NCBI RefSeq assembly: GCF_002949735.1 | Contig: NZ_CP026681.1 | Coordinates: 310,001-374,000 of the forward strand | Direction of reading: 5' to 3' | Source of the DNA: Nostoc sp. 'Peltigera membranacea cyanobiont' N6 | Lineage (GTDB): Bacteria; Cyanobacteriota; Cyanobacteriia; Cyanobacteriales; Nostocaceae | DNA: 64,000 nucleotides | Part shown: piece after piece, positions 10,199 to 18,631 of the stretch | Layout: every line of letters begins with the position of its first letter | Position numbering within the stretch: position 1 is the first letter of the stretch | Notes under the pieces: model-generated | Seen by the model: only the letters and a program-made list of their open reading frames with translations | The model's database searches: none | Told to the model about the DNA's origin: nothing | Program-made: the position numbers and the translations under genes

Positions 10199-11719
10199 AT
10201 GGGATTTTGGTTTTTGTTTCTCCTCCTACTGGGGCTAGCTACTTATCTAATGGTGCAGCAAAGCGTCGCTAACATCACCCGCACGCCAGTATGGTTGTTA
10301 TGGCTGGTTTTAATGACACCAGCATTGCTGTTGAGTGGATGGACGCTGATGTACGGAACTAAACTACCTCCACCACCAGGGCTGATCGTCTCGTCGTTAT
10401 TTGTCTGCACACTGTTGTACTGGATCTTGTTTCAATGGGGGCGGAGAGTGCCAACAGATACACAGACCCAAGCCCAAGCCCAAGCCTCAGAATCACAGCC
10501 GACTATCCAACCTACCGCAGAACCAATAGTGCGTCCCATTGAGCCAGCGGAAGAAACCCAACTGCGAAATTGTTTTCCTTGGTCTGTATACTACGTTCAG
10601 AATATTGAGTATCGACCACAATCCGTAATTTGCCGCGGTCAATTGCGAACTAAAGCTAGCAACGCCTACCAGCAGATTAAGACTAATATTGAAGCACAAT
10701 TTGGCGATCGCTTCCTGCTGATTTTTCAAGAAGGTTTCAATGGCAAACCTTTCTTTGTGCTGGTTCCCAACACTCAAGCTGCTAAGGATAAAAATACACC
10801 ACAACGCGACCAGGAACGCTTAACTCGACCAGGATTAGCACTTCTATTACTAGTAGCTACTTTGATAACTACTACCTTGGTGGGAATGGAAATTGCTGGT
10901 GTTTCTCTTCCGCCTCTTTGGGAAATTAGCTCTTTGTTCAAAGTTCTATCTAACCCAGATGTCCTATTTAAGGGATTACCTTATGCTTTCGGACTGATGA
11001 CTATTTTGGGCATTCACGAACTTGGGCATTATTTGACAGCTAAATCCTACAAGATTCGCTCCACCTTACCTTACTTTATTCCCGTACCTTTCTTCTTGGG
11101 AACTTTTGGTGCATTTATTCAGATGCGTAGTCCCATTCCTAACCGCAAAGCTTTATTTGACATTAGTATCGCTGGGCCAATTGCAGGCTTTGTCGCCACC
11201 TTGCCATTACTAATATGGGGCTTGGCTCATTCTGACATAGTTTCTCTAACTGAAAAAACCCGACTTTTGAATCCTGATGCCCTGAATCCCAAGTATTCAA
11301 TCTTACTAGCACTACTCTCGAAACTAGCCTTAGGAAGTCAGCTAACGGCAAAATCAGCCCTTGATTTGCATCCAGTTGCAGTAGCTGGTTTTTTGGGACT
11401 AATTGTCACAGCTTTAAATTTAATGCCTGTGGGACAATTAGATGGAGGTCATATTGTCCATGCAATGTTTGGACAACGAACTGCGATCGTCATTGGGCAA
11501 GTTGCTCGTATTCTCTTGCTATTACTTTCGTTAGTTCGGGAAGAATTTTTGATGTGGGCGATTATCTTATTATTTATGCCGTTGATTGATGAGCCGGCAC
11601 TGAATGATGTGACTGAACTGGATAACAAACGCGATATTGGGGGATTACTGGCAATGGCTTTGTTGATTGTAATTATTTTGCCATTACCGCAAGCGATCGC
11701 TAACTTTTTGCAGATTTAA
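10199..11719 (+). CDS. Site-2-protease-like M50 membrane metalloprotease
   Basis: About 506 residues from the ATG at 10199. The frame is open to an ATG at 10115, but the extra 28 residues precede what looks like the first membrane segment (MGFWFLFLLLLGLATYLMV), so the later start is preferred. The zinc motif HELGH is at about residues 273-277 and the second motif NLMPVGQLDGGH supplies the Asp ligand near 415. Two N-terminal hydrophobic segments, a soluble Gln/Pro-rich stretch (about 110-240) and several C-terminal membrane segments match the cyanobacterial/plastid EGY-type branch of the site-2 protease family. Expected activity is intramembrane cleavage; its substrate is unknown. An imperfect hairpin follows the stop near 11732-11752. 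Confidence 0.88.
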   Translation: MGFWFLFLLLLGLATYLMVQQSVANITRTPVWLLWLVLMTPALLLSGWTLMYGTKLPPPPGLIVSSLFVCTLLYWILFQWGRRVPTDTQTQAQAQASESQPTIQPTAEPIVRPIEPAEETQLRNCFPWSVYYVQNIEYRPQSVICRGQLRTKASNAYQQIKTNIEAQFGDRFLLIFQEGFNGKPFFVLVPNTQAAKDKNTPQRDQERLTRPGLALLLLVATLITTTLVGMEIAGVSLPPLWEISSLFKVLSNPDVLFKGLPYAFGLMTILGIHELGHYLTAKSYKIRSTLPYFIPVPFFLGTFGAFIQMRSPIPNRKALFDISIAGPIAGFVATLPLLIWGLAHSDIVSLTEKTRLLNPDALNPKYSILLALLSKLALGSQLTAKSALDLHPVAVAGFLGLIVTALNLMPVGQLDGGHIVHAMFGQRTAIVIGQVARILLLLLSLVREEFLMWAIILLFMPLIDEPALNDVTELDNKRDIGGLLAMALLIVIILPLPQAIANFLQI

Positions 11720-12003
11720 AAAATATCAACGGACTGGGAGATTCAGTCCCACCACTGATTTATTCTGTTAGCGGATAGCTAAGGTTTAGCCGATTCTGAC
11801 TCCTGAGTTCTGAATTCTTCTTTAATAATTTCCAGGTTCAATGTTAACTAGTTTTTTCGAGTATCCCATGCTTCAATATGGAAGCAATTACTAGCCAGGA
11901 CACAATTTAACTAAACCCTGATTTTTAGGTAGGGACAATCCATGAATTGCCCCTGAACGCGTATAGTTTTACGTAAATCGGCGATAAGCAGTGGGAATTA
12001 CAA

Positions 12004-12570
12004 CTAACTCGATACTGAATTAGCCGCCTCGGAAGCCTTCGCAGCAGGTGGAAAACCACCCATCCGAATCTCAGAGGTGAAGGAAGTAATACTAAATCCA
12101 CCAAAACTCTTGAGGACATTTACCCGCATTCGTAAATTGGGGCTAGCAAACCACAGGCGTTCTTCTGACCTGATGTTTTCATCTTCTATAGTTAGGATTA
12201 AAGCACCATCACTGTCAAATTTATAGTGTCCAGCAACTGGAGTTTTCTCAGCATCAACTATTTCCCGCAGTAACTTGCCTTCAGACCCATTATCTGCATC
12301 GGGTACTGAAACTAACACAGTTGAACCACTATGTTTTGTTTGATCCTTTTCCATTGTGCCATTCCAGTTAATTTTGATAGCACAGGAGGCGGAACTAGGA
12401 TTAACTTCGTACTGTTGACAGAGTTTGATTACTTCTGGACGATCTACTGCCAGCGTCTCAATGATGATGTCTGACTTACTATTTTCAGATTCATTGAAAG
12501 CCAAATGTTGACTAGTTCGATGAGAAAACCATTTACCAGCACTTAACTGAAAAAACTCTTCAATATTCAT
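12004..12570 (-). CDS. cpcS: Phycobiliprotein chromophore lyase, CpcS/CpeS family
   Basis: 188 residues, ATG start. The N-terminus MNIEEFFQLSAGKWFSHRTS and the later RSEERLWFASPNLRMRVN are typical of CpcS/CpeS lyases, lipocalin-like barrels that attach phycocyanobilin to a cysteine of phycobiliprotein subunits in the cytoplasm. Length is normal for the family apart from a short Ala/Ser-rich tail. The gene next upstream on the same strand (12646-13326) is an NblB-like HEAT-repeat protein, which fits a shared phycobilisome role. The exact subgroup (CpcS-I versus CpeS types) cannot be settled by eye. Confidence 0.85.
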   Translation of the reverse strand: MNIEEFFQLSAGKWFSHRTSQHLAFNESENSKSDIIIETLAVDRPEVIKLCQQYEVNPSSASCAIKINWNGTMEKDQTKHSGSTVLVSVPDADNGSEGKLLREIVDAEKTPVAGHYKFDSDGALILTIEDENIRSEERLWFASPNLRMRVNVLKSFGGFSITSFTSEIRMGGFPPAAKASEAANSVSS

Positions 12571-12645
12571 GAATCAAATTACCCTGCATCAAAATGCTAA
12601 AATTCCCACTTAATTATTAAAAGGTAGCAGGAAGCTCTAATATTA

Positions 12646-13326
12646 TTAAGCTTGATTGCCCATTTCCTCAAGCTGCTTGAGGCCAATTCTAGCTGCCTCA
12701 GCAACGTTAAAATGATTGTCTTTTTCTAAATATTTTAAAGCTGAGACACTCTTGGGAGTAGGGAGATTACCCAAGGCTTCTGCCAAACGCTGCCTAACTA
12801 ACCAATCATCTGATTGGGCAAAGCGCAGAATTTGATCGACAGATTCAATATCTTTAATTTCTCCGAGCGCAGAAATTGCAGCTTGTTGCAATACTACTTC
12901 TTTGCTATCCAATGCCTGAAGAAGAAGTTGACGGGCACGGGGATCTTTAATGTTACCTAGAGAAACAGCTGCACTAAAGCGTACTAGCCAATCAGTATCT
13001 TCATAAAACGCCCGTGAAAGCACTTCAAAGGCTCTGGCATCGCCCAAATATCCTAAAGCACCAGCAGCATCAGCGCGGATGCCATAATCAGGGTCATTTT
13101 CGAGAATTTTGACCAAAATTGAATAACATTCTGGCGTTGGCTTGATTCCAAGGGCAAATATTGCCATCGATCGCAGTTGCAAAGATTCGTCGTCTAGTAC
13201 CTTTTTAATCAAAGGGACTGCATCTTCAGGAGAAACATGACGCAGATTGGCAAGAGCTACCATGCGATCGCGTAAGTTCGGACTTTCTAACTGAGTAGAA
13301 ATTTCTTGTAAGCTGAGAGCTGTCAT
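12646..13326 (-). CDS. nblB: HEAT-repeat protein, NblB-like (phycobilisome degradation)
   Basis: 226 residues from the ATG at 13324-13326; the frame also has an upstream TTG at 13335, judged less likely. The protein is built almost wholly of HEAT/PBS-lyase-like repeats of about 30 residues (for example DDESLQLRSMAIFALG, DYGIRADAAGALGYLGD, DWLVRFSAAVSLGNIKD, DWLVRQRLAEALGN). Related cyanobacterial proteins include NblB, needed for phycobilisome breakdown in nutrient stress, and the CpcE/CpcF lyase subunits. Size and neighbouring cpcS favour NblB, but the symbol rests on family resemblance and context rather than alignment. Confidence 0.65.
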   Translation of the reverse strand: MTALSLQEISTQLESPNLRDRMVALANLRHVSPEDAVPLIKKVLDDESLQLRSMAIFALGIKPTPECYSILVKILENDPDYGIRADAAGALGYLGDARAFEVLSRAFYEDTDWLVRFSAAVSLGNIKDPRARQLLLQALDSKEVVLQQAAISALGEIKDIESVDQILRFAQSDDWLVRQRLAEALGNLPTPKSVSALKYLEKDNHFNVAEAARIGLKQLEEMGNQA

Positions 13327-13485
13327 TGAGTTCAAAGCATTTTCTTTACTTATCTTAATTTACCCGATCGTTTCATCAGGCTGTCACCTTAGTAAAGTAG
13401 GAGTTTGGCGACTTTACAAAATGGCTCAATTATGAATGAAAAATAAACAAATGTTACCTCCCGCTAGATTGTGCGGGTACTAATA

Positions 13486-13575
13486 GGTATCGTTAATCCT
13501 GTGTAAACCACTGGTATAGTGGGCTAAATATAGAAGCAAGGCTCAAAACTGCCTGGTTTGTCCGATACCTTTTTT
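13486..13575 (+). ncRNA. Candidate structured small RNA with intrinsic terminator-like end
   Basis: An outer stem GGTATCG (13486-13492) pairs perfectly with CGATACC (13563-13569), followed directly by six T residues (13570-13575). Inside, AAACCA (13505-13510) can pair with TGGTTT (13554-13559), AGGC (13539-13542) with GCCT (13551-13554), and an alternative hairpin CCACT/AGTGG lies at 13508-13522. The stretch has no plausible ORF and lies between the divergent start of the HEAT gene and tRNA-Ser. No known RNA family is recognised. The 5' end is not defined, and another hairpin (CCCGC/GCGGG, about 13460-13477) lies just upstream. Confidence 0.35.
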
Positions 13576-13673
13576 GGGGAAAGCCGCGCCTAGCTTGCTG
13601 AAGAGAACGGCTACACGAAAACACTTTCAAAGCAATTTTAATAATATATTTGGCAATATCCGGCTATTTATTT

Positions 13674-13700
13674 AACCAGACTATTTGTAGAAGTCTGGTT
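13674..13700 (-). terminator. Hairpin downstream of tRNA-Ser
   Basis: Perfect 9-bp inverted repeat AACCAGACT / AGTCTGGTT with a 9-base loop, about 30 bp past the 3' end of the tRNA on its strand. There is no long U-tract, so terminator function is only suggested. Confidence 0.4.
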
Positions 13701-13730
13701 CAAACTATATATTTAAACTAGGTTTGAAAA

Positions 13731-13817
13731 CGGAGAGGGAGAGATTCGAACTCTCGTATACATTTCTGCATAACAGACTTTCCAGGTCTGCGCCTTAAAC
13801 CACTCGGCCACCTCTCC
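13731..13817 (-). tRNA. tRNA-Ser (anticodon GGA)
   Basis: Read on the minus strand, an 87-nt cloverleaf with acceptor stem GGAGAGG/CCTCTCC, discriminator G, D-arm GCCGAGTGGTTTAAGGC, anticodon stem CAGAC/GTCTG enclosing loop CTGGAAA (anticodon GGA), a long variable arm typical of class II tRNAs, and T-arm with GTTCGAATC. The CCA end is not encoded. It decodes UCC/UCU serine codons. Confidence 0.95.
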
Positions 13818-13924
13818 AGGTGCCACAGGTTACGATCTTACTATAGAATCCCAGAAAATGCAAAGATAAAGAAAGATATTCTTAGATTGAATCTGAAAGT
13901 CCTAATTCCACAACGCAAATCCAG

Positions 13925-14293
13925 ATGTCTCGTACATACACAATTAAAGTTCGCGATCGCGCCACCGGTAAAACATACACCCTAGAAGTGCCAGAAGACC
14001 GCTACATCCTGCACACAGGCGAAAAACAAGGGGTGGAACTACCGTTTTCCTGCCGTAACGGGGCTTGCACCGCTTGCGCTGTAAGGGTTTTGTCGGGAGA
14101 AATTTATCAACCAGAGGCGATCGGATTGTCGCCAGATTTACGTCGTCAAGGTTATGCCTTGTTGTGTGTGAGTTATCCCCGTTCTGACTTGGAAGTGGAG
14201 ACACAAGACGAAGATGAAGTCTACGAACTCCAGTTTGGACGCTATTTTGCTAGGGGGAAAGTTAAAGCGGGTTTACCGTTAGATGAGGAATAA
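13925..14293 (+). CDS. [2Fe-2S] plant-type ferredoxin with C-terminal extension
   Basis: 122 residues, ATG start. The cluster ligands are Cys43, Cys48, Cys51 and Cys81 in the arrangement CRNGACTAC...LLC, the plant/cyanobacterial CX4CX2CXnC pattern. The protein is about 20 residues longer than photosynthetic PetF and ends in a tail containing FGRYFARGKVKAGLPLDEE, so it is probably one of the minor ferredoxins with specialised redox partners rather than the main photosystem I acceptor (inference). A partner cannot be named from context. Its stop lies about 90 bp before the next gene's preferred start, so cotranscription is possible. Confidence 0.88.
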   Translation: MSRTYTIKVRDRATGKTYTLEVPEDRYILHTGEKQGVELPFSCRNGACTACAVRVLSGEIYQPEAIGLSPDLRRQGYALLCVSYPRSDLEVETQDEDEVYELQFGRYFARGKVKAGLPLDEE

Positions 14294-14384
14294 ACAATTG
14301 GAGGAGGCAGGGGGTAAGAGGCAGGGGGCAGGGGGCAAGAGGTTCTGCTTTTTAGGTGCAGCAGCTGCCATAGGAGAATGTTTG

Positions 14385-14930
14385 ATGGTTGTGAGTCTTG
14401 GTAGCTGGGTGCGAAAAATAGCTATTTTGGTTTGCTTATTGCTATTGGTGAGTTGCCAAAGTAAAAACCAACTGCCAAATAATCAGGCTCAGGTAAAGGT
14501 AGCGCGGGTAGTTAGTGGGCAAAGTTTGGAAGTGTTAGGTATGGCTGAACAACCGAATTTGATTTCCCAAGTGCGGTTAGTTGGCGTTGATGCACCAGAT
14601 TTGCGACAGAGGCCCTGGGGAGAAGAGGCAAAGGAACAGTTAGAGAATCTAATTGGTGGTGCGGAAGAATCAGTAACCTTGGAGTTTGATTTAGAAGCAA
14701 AAGACAAAATCGGGCGAACTCTCGCTTATGTGTGGAAAAATAAGGTGTTGTTGAATGAAGAATTAGTCAAACAAGGGAATGCAATGTTTGTTGGGCGATC
14801 GCCTAACCACAAATATGACCAGCGTTTAGAACGTGCCCAACAATGGGCTAGACTCATGGGCCAAGGAATCTGGAACCCAGAAAAACCCATGCGCCTCAAT
14901 CCCGCCGAGTTTCGCCGCCAAAATCTTTGA
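14385..14930 (+). CDS. Thermonuclease (SNase)-family lipoprotein
   Basis: 181 residues from the ATG at 14385, chosen because a GGAG box lies 9 bases upstream and the product then starts with a lipoprotein signal (positive N-region, ILVCLLLLVSC, lipobox Cys24). The frame is open further upstream to 14283, but that part is low-complexity repeat. The mature part matches staphylococcal-nuclease-like domains: VRLVGVDAPD with the catalytic Arg region, KDKIGRTLAYVW and an NEELVKQG helix. It is expected to be a Ca-dependent phosphodiesterase anchored on the outer face of the plasma membrane or in the periplasm. Catalytic activity is not proven. Confidence 0.82.
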   Translation: MVVSLGSWVRKIAILVCLLLLVSCQSKNQLPNNQAQVKVARVVSGQSLEVLGMAEQPNLISQVRLVGVDAPDLRQRPWGEEAKEQLENLIGGAEESVTLEFDLEAKDKIGRTLAYVWKNKVLLNEELVKQGNAMFVGRSPNHKYDQRLERAQQWARLMGQGIWNPEKPMRLNPAEFRRQNL

Positions 14931-15016
14931 AGAGTAGGGATTGGGGATTGGGGATTGGGGATGGTGGGGCCCCCTCTGGGGATAAGGCGTAATGGCGACT
15001 GGGGGGAGATAAACCA

Positions 15017-15079
15017 ATGACAAATGACCAATGACAAATGACAAATGACAAATGACAAATGACAAATGACAAATGACAA
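15017..15079 (+). repeat. Heptamer tandem repeat (ATGACAA)n reaching into a start codon
   Basis: Nine ATGs spaced exactly 7 bp (15017 to 15073), unit ATGACAA with one CC variant. The last ATG is the start codon of the inositol-phosphatase gene. This is a Nostoc-type short tandemly repeated repetitive sequence. A related heptamer stretch, GGGGATT repeated, lies at about 14936-14960. Confidence 0.95.
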
Positions 15080-15885
15080 ATATACAAATTTTTCTAGATA
15101 TTGCTACCGAAGCGGCCTTAGCTGCTGGTGCTATTTTGCAAGGTTACTTGGGTAAGTTAGAAGACGCAATTATTGAAAAAGGTCGCCCTGGTGATTTAGT
15201 CACGGCTGCTGATAAAGCCTCAGAAGAGTTGATTTTAGAAATTTTGCGTCGCCATTTTCCTAAGCACTCTATCCTCGCTGAAGAATCAGGCAAATTAGGT
15301 AATCAAGAAAATCAATACCTCTGGGCAATAGATCCTCTAGATGGCACAACCAACTACGCCCATCAATACCCATTTTTTGCCGTCTCCATTGGGCTGTTAA
15401 TTAATGGGGTTCCAGAAGTTGGTGTAATTTATGACCCATTCCACGATGAGCTATTCAGTGCTGCTACTGGCTTGGGAGCAACGCGAAACCGTCGTCCCAT
15501 TAATGTTTCAACAACCTCAGAACTGGGTAAAAGCCTGCTAGTGACAGGATTTGCCTATGATCGCCGCGAAACCTCTGATAACAACTACGCAGAATTTAGT
15601 CACCTCACCCATCTTACGCAAGGGGTTAGACGTAGCGGTTCAGCATCACTAGATTTGGCCTATGTTGCCTGTGGACGTGTCGATGGTTACTGGGAACGAG
15701 GGCTTTCTCCTTGGGATATTGCCGCCGGGATAATTTTGTTACAAGAAGCCGGGGGCAAAGTTACTGCCTACGATGGCACTTCTGTCAAAATTGAGTCAGG
15801 TAGAATTCTGGCCACAAATGGTTATATTCACGACTCCCTCAGTAACGAACTTTTACAGGTTCCGCCACTGTCAGCCTGGGTATAG
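15073..15885 (+). CDS. Inositol monophosphatase-family phosphatase
   Basis: 270 residues. Motifs of the Mg-dependent IMPase/FIG superfamily are complete: DLVTAADKASE, metal ligands Glu70-Glu71 in LAEES, DPLDGTTN at 87-94, and SPWDIAAG near the C-terminus. Activity could be on inositol phosphates, histidinol phosphate or other sugar phosphates; family membership alone does not decide. The start ATG and the codons for MTN come from the final unit of the heptamer array in front of the gene. No Shine-Dalgarno sequence is visible inside that array. Confidence 0.88.
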   Translation: MTNIQIFLDIATEAALAAGAILQGYLGKLEDAIIEKGRPGDLVTAADKASEELILEILRRHFPKHSILAEESGKLGNQENQYLWAIDPLDGTTNYAHQYPFFAVSIGLLINGVPEVGVIYDPFHDELFSAATGLGATRNRRPINVSTTSELGKSLLVTGFAYDRRETSDNNYAEFSHLTHLTQGVRRSGSASLDLAYVACGRVDGYWERGLSPWDIAAGIILLQEAGGKVTAYDGTSVKIESGRILATNGYIHDSLSNELLQVPPLSAWV

Positions 15886-15964
15886 CAGTTAGGGTGGGGG
15901 CTTTCCCTTCGACTTTGGGTAAACTAAAAGCAACCTAACTGCTCCCTTGGTGTAAAAACTCTAT

Positions 15965-16918
15965 ATGTCTTTCAAAATAGATCGTGGACTATTTAAATAT
16001 GATTTCATAGATCATCACGCAGTATTGTGCGTTTCAGTTGATGCGGATATCAAAGAGATTCGGAAACGCTATCTCCAAATTGCCCGCCGCTTACACCCGG
16101 ATAGTAGTTTTACTGAAAGTGATGAACAAAAACAGCTAGGGAACGAATTGTTATCAAAGCTGGTTAACCCAGCTTACGAAAAACTGGTTGGCGATCGCAC
16201 TCGCACGGAATATATTTTAATTTTGTCGCAAATTGGCAAGCGCCTGTTACAAGAGTCTACTTCGGTAACTCTCAACACCGACTTGGGTAAACAGTTAGCC
16301 CAGACACCTAATCTCGATGGTGTCTATAAAAGTGCGATCGCTAAACTTGCTCAAACTCAATATGATTCTTTAGAGCAAGTACTGCAAGTTATTGCCCAAG
16401 TTAGTGAGTTGAATTTAGTCTATTTAATGCGGAGTGCAAGCAAATCATCCTCATCGCCGCCACCTGTTCAACCCAAAGTCCAATCAGGTACACCTCAGCC
16501 AAATACACCAAAAAATCTACCACCAGAACCAGCGCCACCAAAAGAAGACTCGGTTGTAGAACAGTATGTTCGTCGCGCTCAATCTTTGATTGACAAAAAC
16601 CAATTTGCCCAAGCCAAAGTAGAGTTGCAGGATGCTCTGAAGTTAGAACCTAAAAATAGTCACTGTCATAGCTTAATTGCAATGGTGTATTTAAAGCAAA
16701 ATCAGCTAAAAATGGCAAAAATCCACTTCGACAATGCTTTAAAACTAGACCCCAATGACGAAAGGGCATTGCAATGGAAACCCAAAATAGATAAAGCTCT
16801 CGGACAACAATCTAGCGATCATAAGGTGACTTCATCCCCTAATAATGGAGATAAGCTACCAGATAAATCTGGTAGTGGTGGTTTGTTCGGTGGTTTGTTT
16901 GGTGGGAAGAAAAAATAA
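15965..16918 (+). CDS. J-domain protein with TPR repeats
   Basis: 317 residues. The N-terminal J-domain (about 12-75) carries the HPD motif at residues 44-46, so it can in principle stimulate a DnaK/Hsp70 partner. A Pro-rich linker (about 160-195) is followed by TPR repeats (about 197-270, e.g. AQSLIDKNQFAQAKVELQDA and HSLIAMVYLKQNQLKMAK) and a Gly/Phe-rich tail ending GGLFGGLFGGKKK. Its stop overlaps the start of hisZ by one base (TAATG), indicating translational coupling. The functional link between the two is not obvious. No zinc-finger of the classical DnaJ type is present. Confidence 0.85.
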   Translation: MSFKIDRGLFKYDFIDHHAVLCVSVDADIKEIRKRYLQIARRLHPDSSFTESDEQKQLGNELLSKLVNPAYEKLVGDRTRTEYILILSQIGKRLLQESTSVTLNTDLGKQLAQTPNLDGVYKSAIAKLAQTQYDSLEQVLQVIAQVSELNLVYLMRSASKSSSSPPPVQPKVQSGTPQPNTPKNLPPEPAPPKEDSVVEQYVRRAQSLIDKNQFAQAKVELQDALKLEPKNSHCHSLIAMVYLKQNQLKMAKIHFDNALKLDPNDERALQWKPKIDKALGQQSSDHKVTSSPNNGDKLPDKSGSGGLFGGLFGGKKK

Positions 16919-18126
16919 TGGTGTATCAACCAGCAGCAGGAGCCAGGGATTTATTGCCCTTGGATGTGGAGAAAAAACGCTGGATTGAAGATCGGTTACA
17001 GCAGGTGTTTCATCGTTGGGGATATCACAGGATTATCACCTCAACTTTAGAGCGCATGGATACGCTGATGGCAGGAGAAGCAATCCAGCGCCAGATGGTG
17101 ATTCAACTACAAGGCGAAGATGATGAATTAGGGCTACGTCCAGAATTAACAGCGTCCATTGCTCGTACCGTTGTCACTCGCATGGCAAATACAACTTATC
17201 CACAACGGTTGTACTACAACGCCAATGTGTTTCGCCGCACGTGGGAAAGTAGGCATAATCGCCAGCAAGAGTTTTATCAAGCTGGGGTGGAGTTGTTAGG
17301 TGCTGGAGGATTGCTGGCAAATGCGGAAGTACTCCTGTTAGTGGCAGATTGTTTAGCAGCACTGGGTTTGCGGCAATGGCACTTAATTTTAGGTGAAGCG
17401 GGAATTACGCGATCGCTCCTGAGTGCATTTCCTGCTAATTTACAGGATAAAGTTCGTAGTGCGATCGCTCATCTCGACCGGATTACTATAGATACTTTAC
17501 CCTTGAGTGACAAACTCCGCGATCGCGCCATAATCATGCTGGATATGCGCGGCCCCAGTGCAGACGTGTTACAAAAAGTTAGTAGTTTGGATCTAGATGA
17601 AGAACAGCGAGAGGCAGTGAATAACCTCAAATCCCTAGTAGAGTTACTAGAATCAGAGAAAAAATTTCCCTTAATCCTCGACCTTAGTCTCATCCAGACC
17701 ATAGATTACTACACTGGGATCGTCTTTGAAGTCGTCAATGATACCGAGTCCCAAGCCAGAGTTTTAGGGCGTGGTGGTCGCTACGACCAACTTTTGGGGT
17801 TATATCATCCCCAAGGCGAAAACATCCCCGGAATTGGTTTTGGACTCAATATCGAAGATTTATACCAAATTTTGTTATCTACTCAGCAATTACCGCAAGT
17901 AACCCCTGCGAGTAACTGGTTAGTAGTACCAGAGACGCAGAGTGCTAACGCCCCTGCCTTTGCCTACGCGCAAAAACTACGAGATTCCACTCATTTAGTG
18001 CGGGTAGAAATTGATTTAGGGGGAAGGGATGCAGACGCGATTCGTCAATATGCACGCGATCGCAGCATAGCCCAAATTGCTTGGATCGAAGCTGATGGTT
18101 CCCCAAAAATTGAATCATTGCGTTAG
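16918..18126 (+). CDS. hisZ: ATP phosphoribosyltransferase regulatory subunit HisZ (HisS paralogue)
   Basis: 402 residues. It has the class II aminoacyl-tRNA synthetase-like core of HisS/HisZ: motif 2-like YYNANVFRRTW, and GRGGRYDQLLG with GIGFGLNIEDL. In cyanobacteria with a short HisG, HisZ activates the first step of histidine synthesis as a HisG-HisZ complex. The sequence lacks a clear HisS class-specific histidine-binding signature and is the length annotated for cyanobacterial HisZ, which keep a C-terminal domain. HisS itself is the alternative. Start ATG overlaps the preceding stop by one base. Confidence 0.75.
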   Translation: MVYQPAAGARDLLPLDVEKKRWIEDRLQQVFHRWGYHRIITSTLERMDTLMAGEAIQRQMVIQLQGEDDELGLRPELTASIARTVVTRMANTTYPQRLYYNANVFRRTWESRHNRQQEFYQAGVELLGAGGLLANAEVLLLVADCLAALGLRQWHLILGEAGITRSLLSAFPANLQDKVRSAIAHLDRITIDTLPLSDKLRDRAIIMLDMRGPSADVLQKVSSLDLDEEQREAVNNLKSLVELLESEKKFPLILDLSLIQTIDYYTGIVFEVVNDTESQARVLGRGGRYDQLLGLYHPQGENIPGIGFGLNIEDLYQILLSTQQLPQVTPASNWLVVPETQSANAPAFAYAQKLRDSTHLVRVEIDLGGRDADAIRQYARDRSIAQIAWIEADGSPKIESLR

Positions 18127-18262
18127 TGGGCATGGGGAAAGAGGCAAAGGGGCAGGGAGCAGAGGAGAAAGAGCTAATTTTTTATTCTCCCCCTTGCCCC
18201 CTGCTCCCCTGCTCCCCTGCTAGGCTAGAAATAGCCGATACAGAAAAGAGGGAATCGAGAAC

Positions 18263-18487
18263 ATGCCGCACACAATTGTTACAGAAGTCTGTGAAGGCGT
18301 AGCTGACTGCGTAGATGCTTGTCCAGTAGCTTGTATTCATGATGGCCCAGGCAAAAATGCCAAGGGAACAGATTGGTACTGGATTGACTTTGCCACTTGC
18401 ATCGACTGTGGTATATGTCTCCAAGTTTGCCCAGTCGAAGGGGCAATTCTTGCAGAAGAACGACCGGACTTGCAAAAAACCCCTTAA
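18263..18487 (+). CDS. Bacterial-type ferredoxin with two Fe-S clusters
   Basis: 74 residues with eight cysteines in two groups: Cys10, 16, 20, 24 and Cys46, 49, 52, 56. The second is a classical CxxCxxCxxxCP. The first (CX5CX3CPX2C) is the 7Fe/8Fe type found in the small soluble FdxB-like ferredoxins conserved in cyanobacteria. A purine-rich GAGGGA lies about 9 bases before the ATG. It should act as a low-potential cytoplasmic electron carrier; partners are unknown. The gene stands between hisZ and an ABC ATPase without clear linkage. Confidence 0.88.
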   Translation: MPHTIVTEVCEGVADCVDACPVACIHDGPGKNAKGTDWYWIDFATCIDCGICLQVCPVEGAILAEERPDLQKTP

Positions 18488-18537
18488 TAGTCCATAGTCA
18501 ACAGTCAATAGTTATTTTTTGACTTGACTGTTGACCA

Positions 18538-18631
18538 ATGACAAATGACAAATGACAAATGACAAATGACAAATGACAAATGACAAATGACAAATGACAA
18601 ATGACAAATGACAAATGACAAATGACAAATG
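18538..18631 (+). repeat. Heptamer tandem repeat (ATGACAA)n reaching into a start codon
   Basis: Fourteen ATGs at strict 7-bp spacing (18538, 18545 ... 18622, 18629). The ATG at 18622 is the start codon of the ABC ATPase gene. The same unit precedes the gene at 15073, so two genes 3.5 kb apart share this arrangement. Confidence 0.95.

Noticed and set aside
14283..14384. N-terminal extension of the thermonuclease gene
   Set aside because: It is encoded by G/A-rich repeat DNA, whereas the later ATG has a ribosome-binding site and gives a clean lipoprotein signal.
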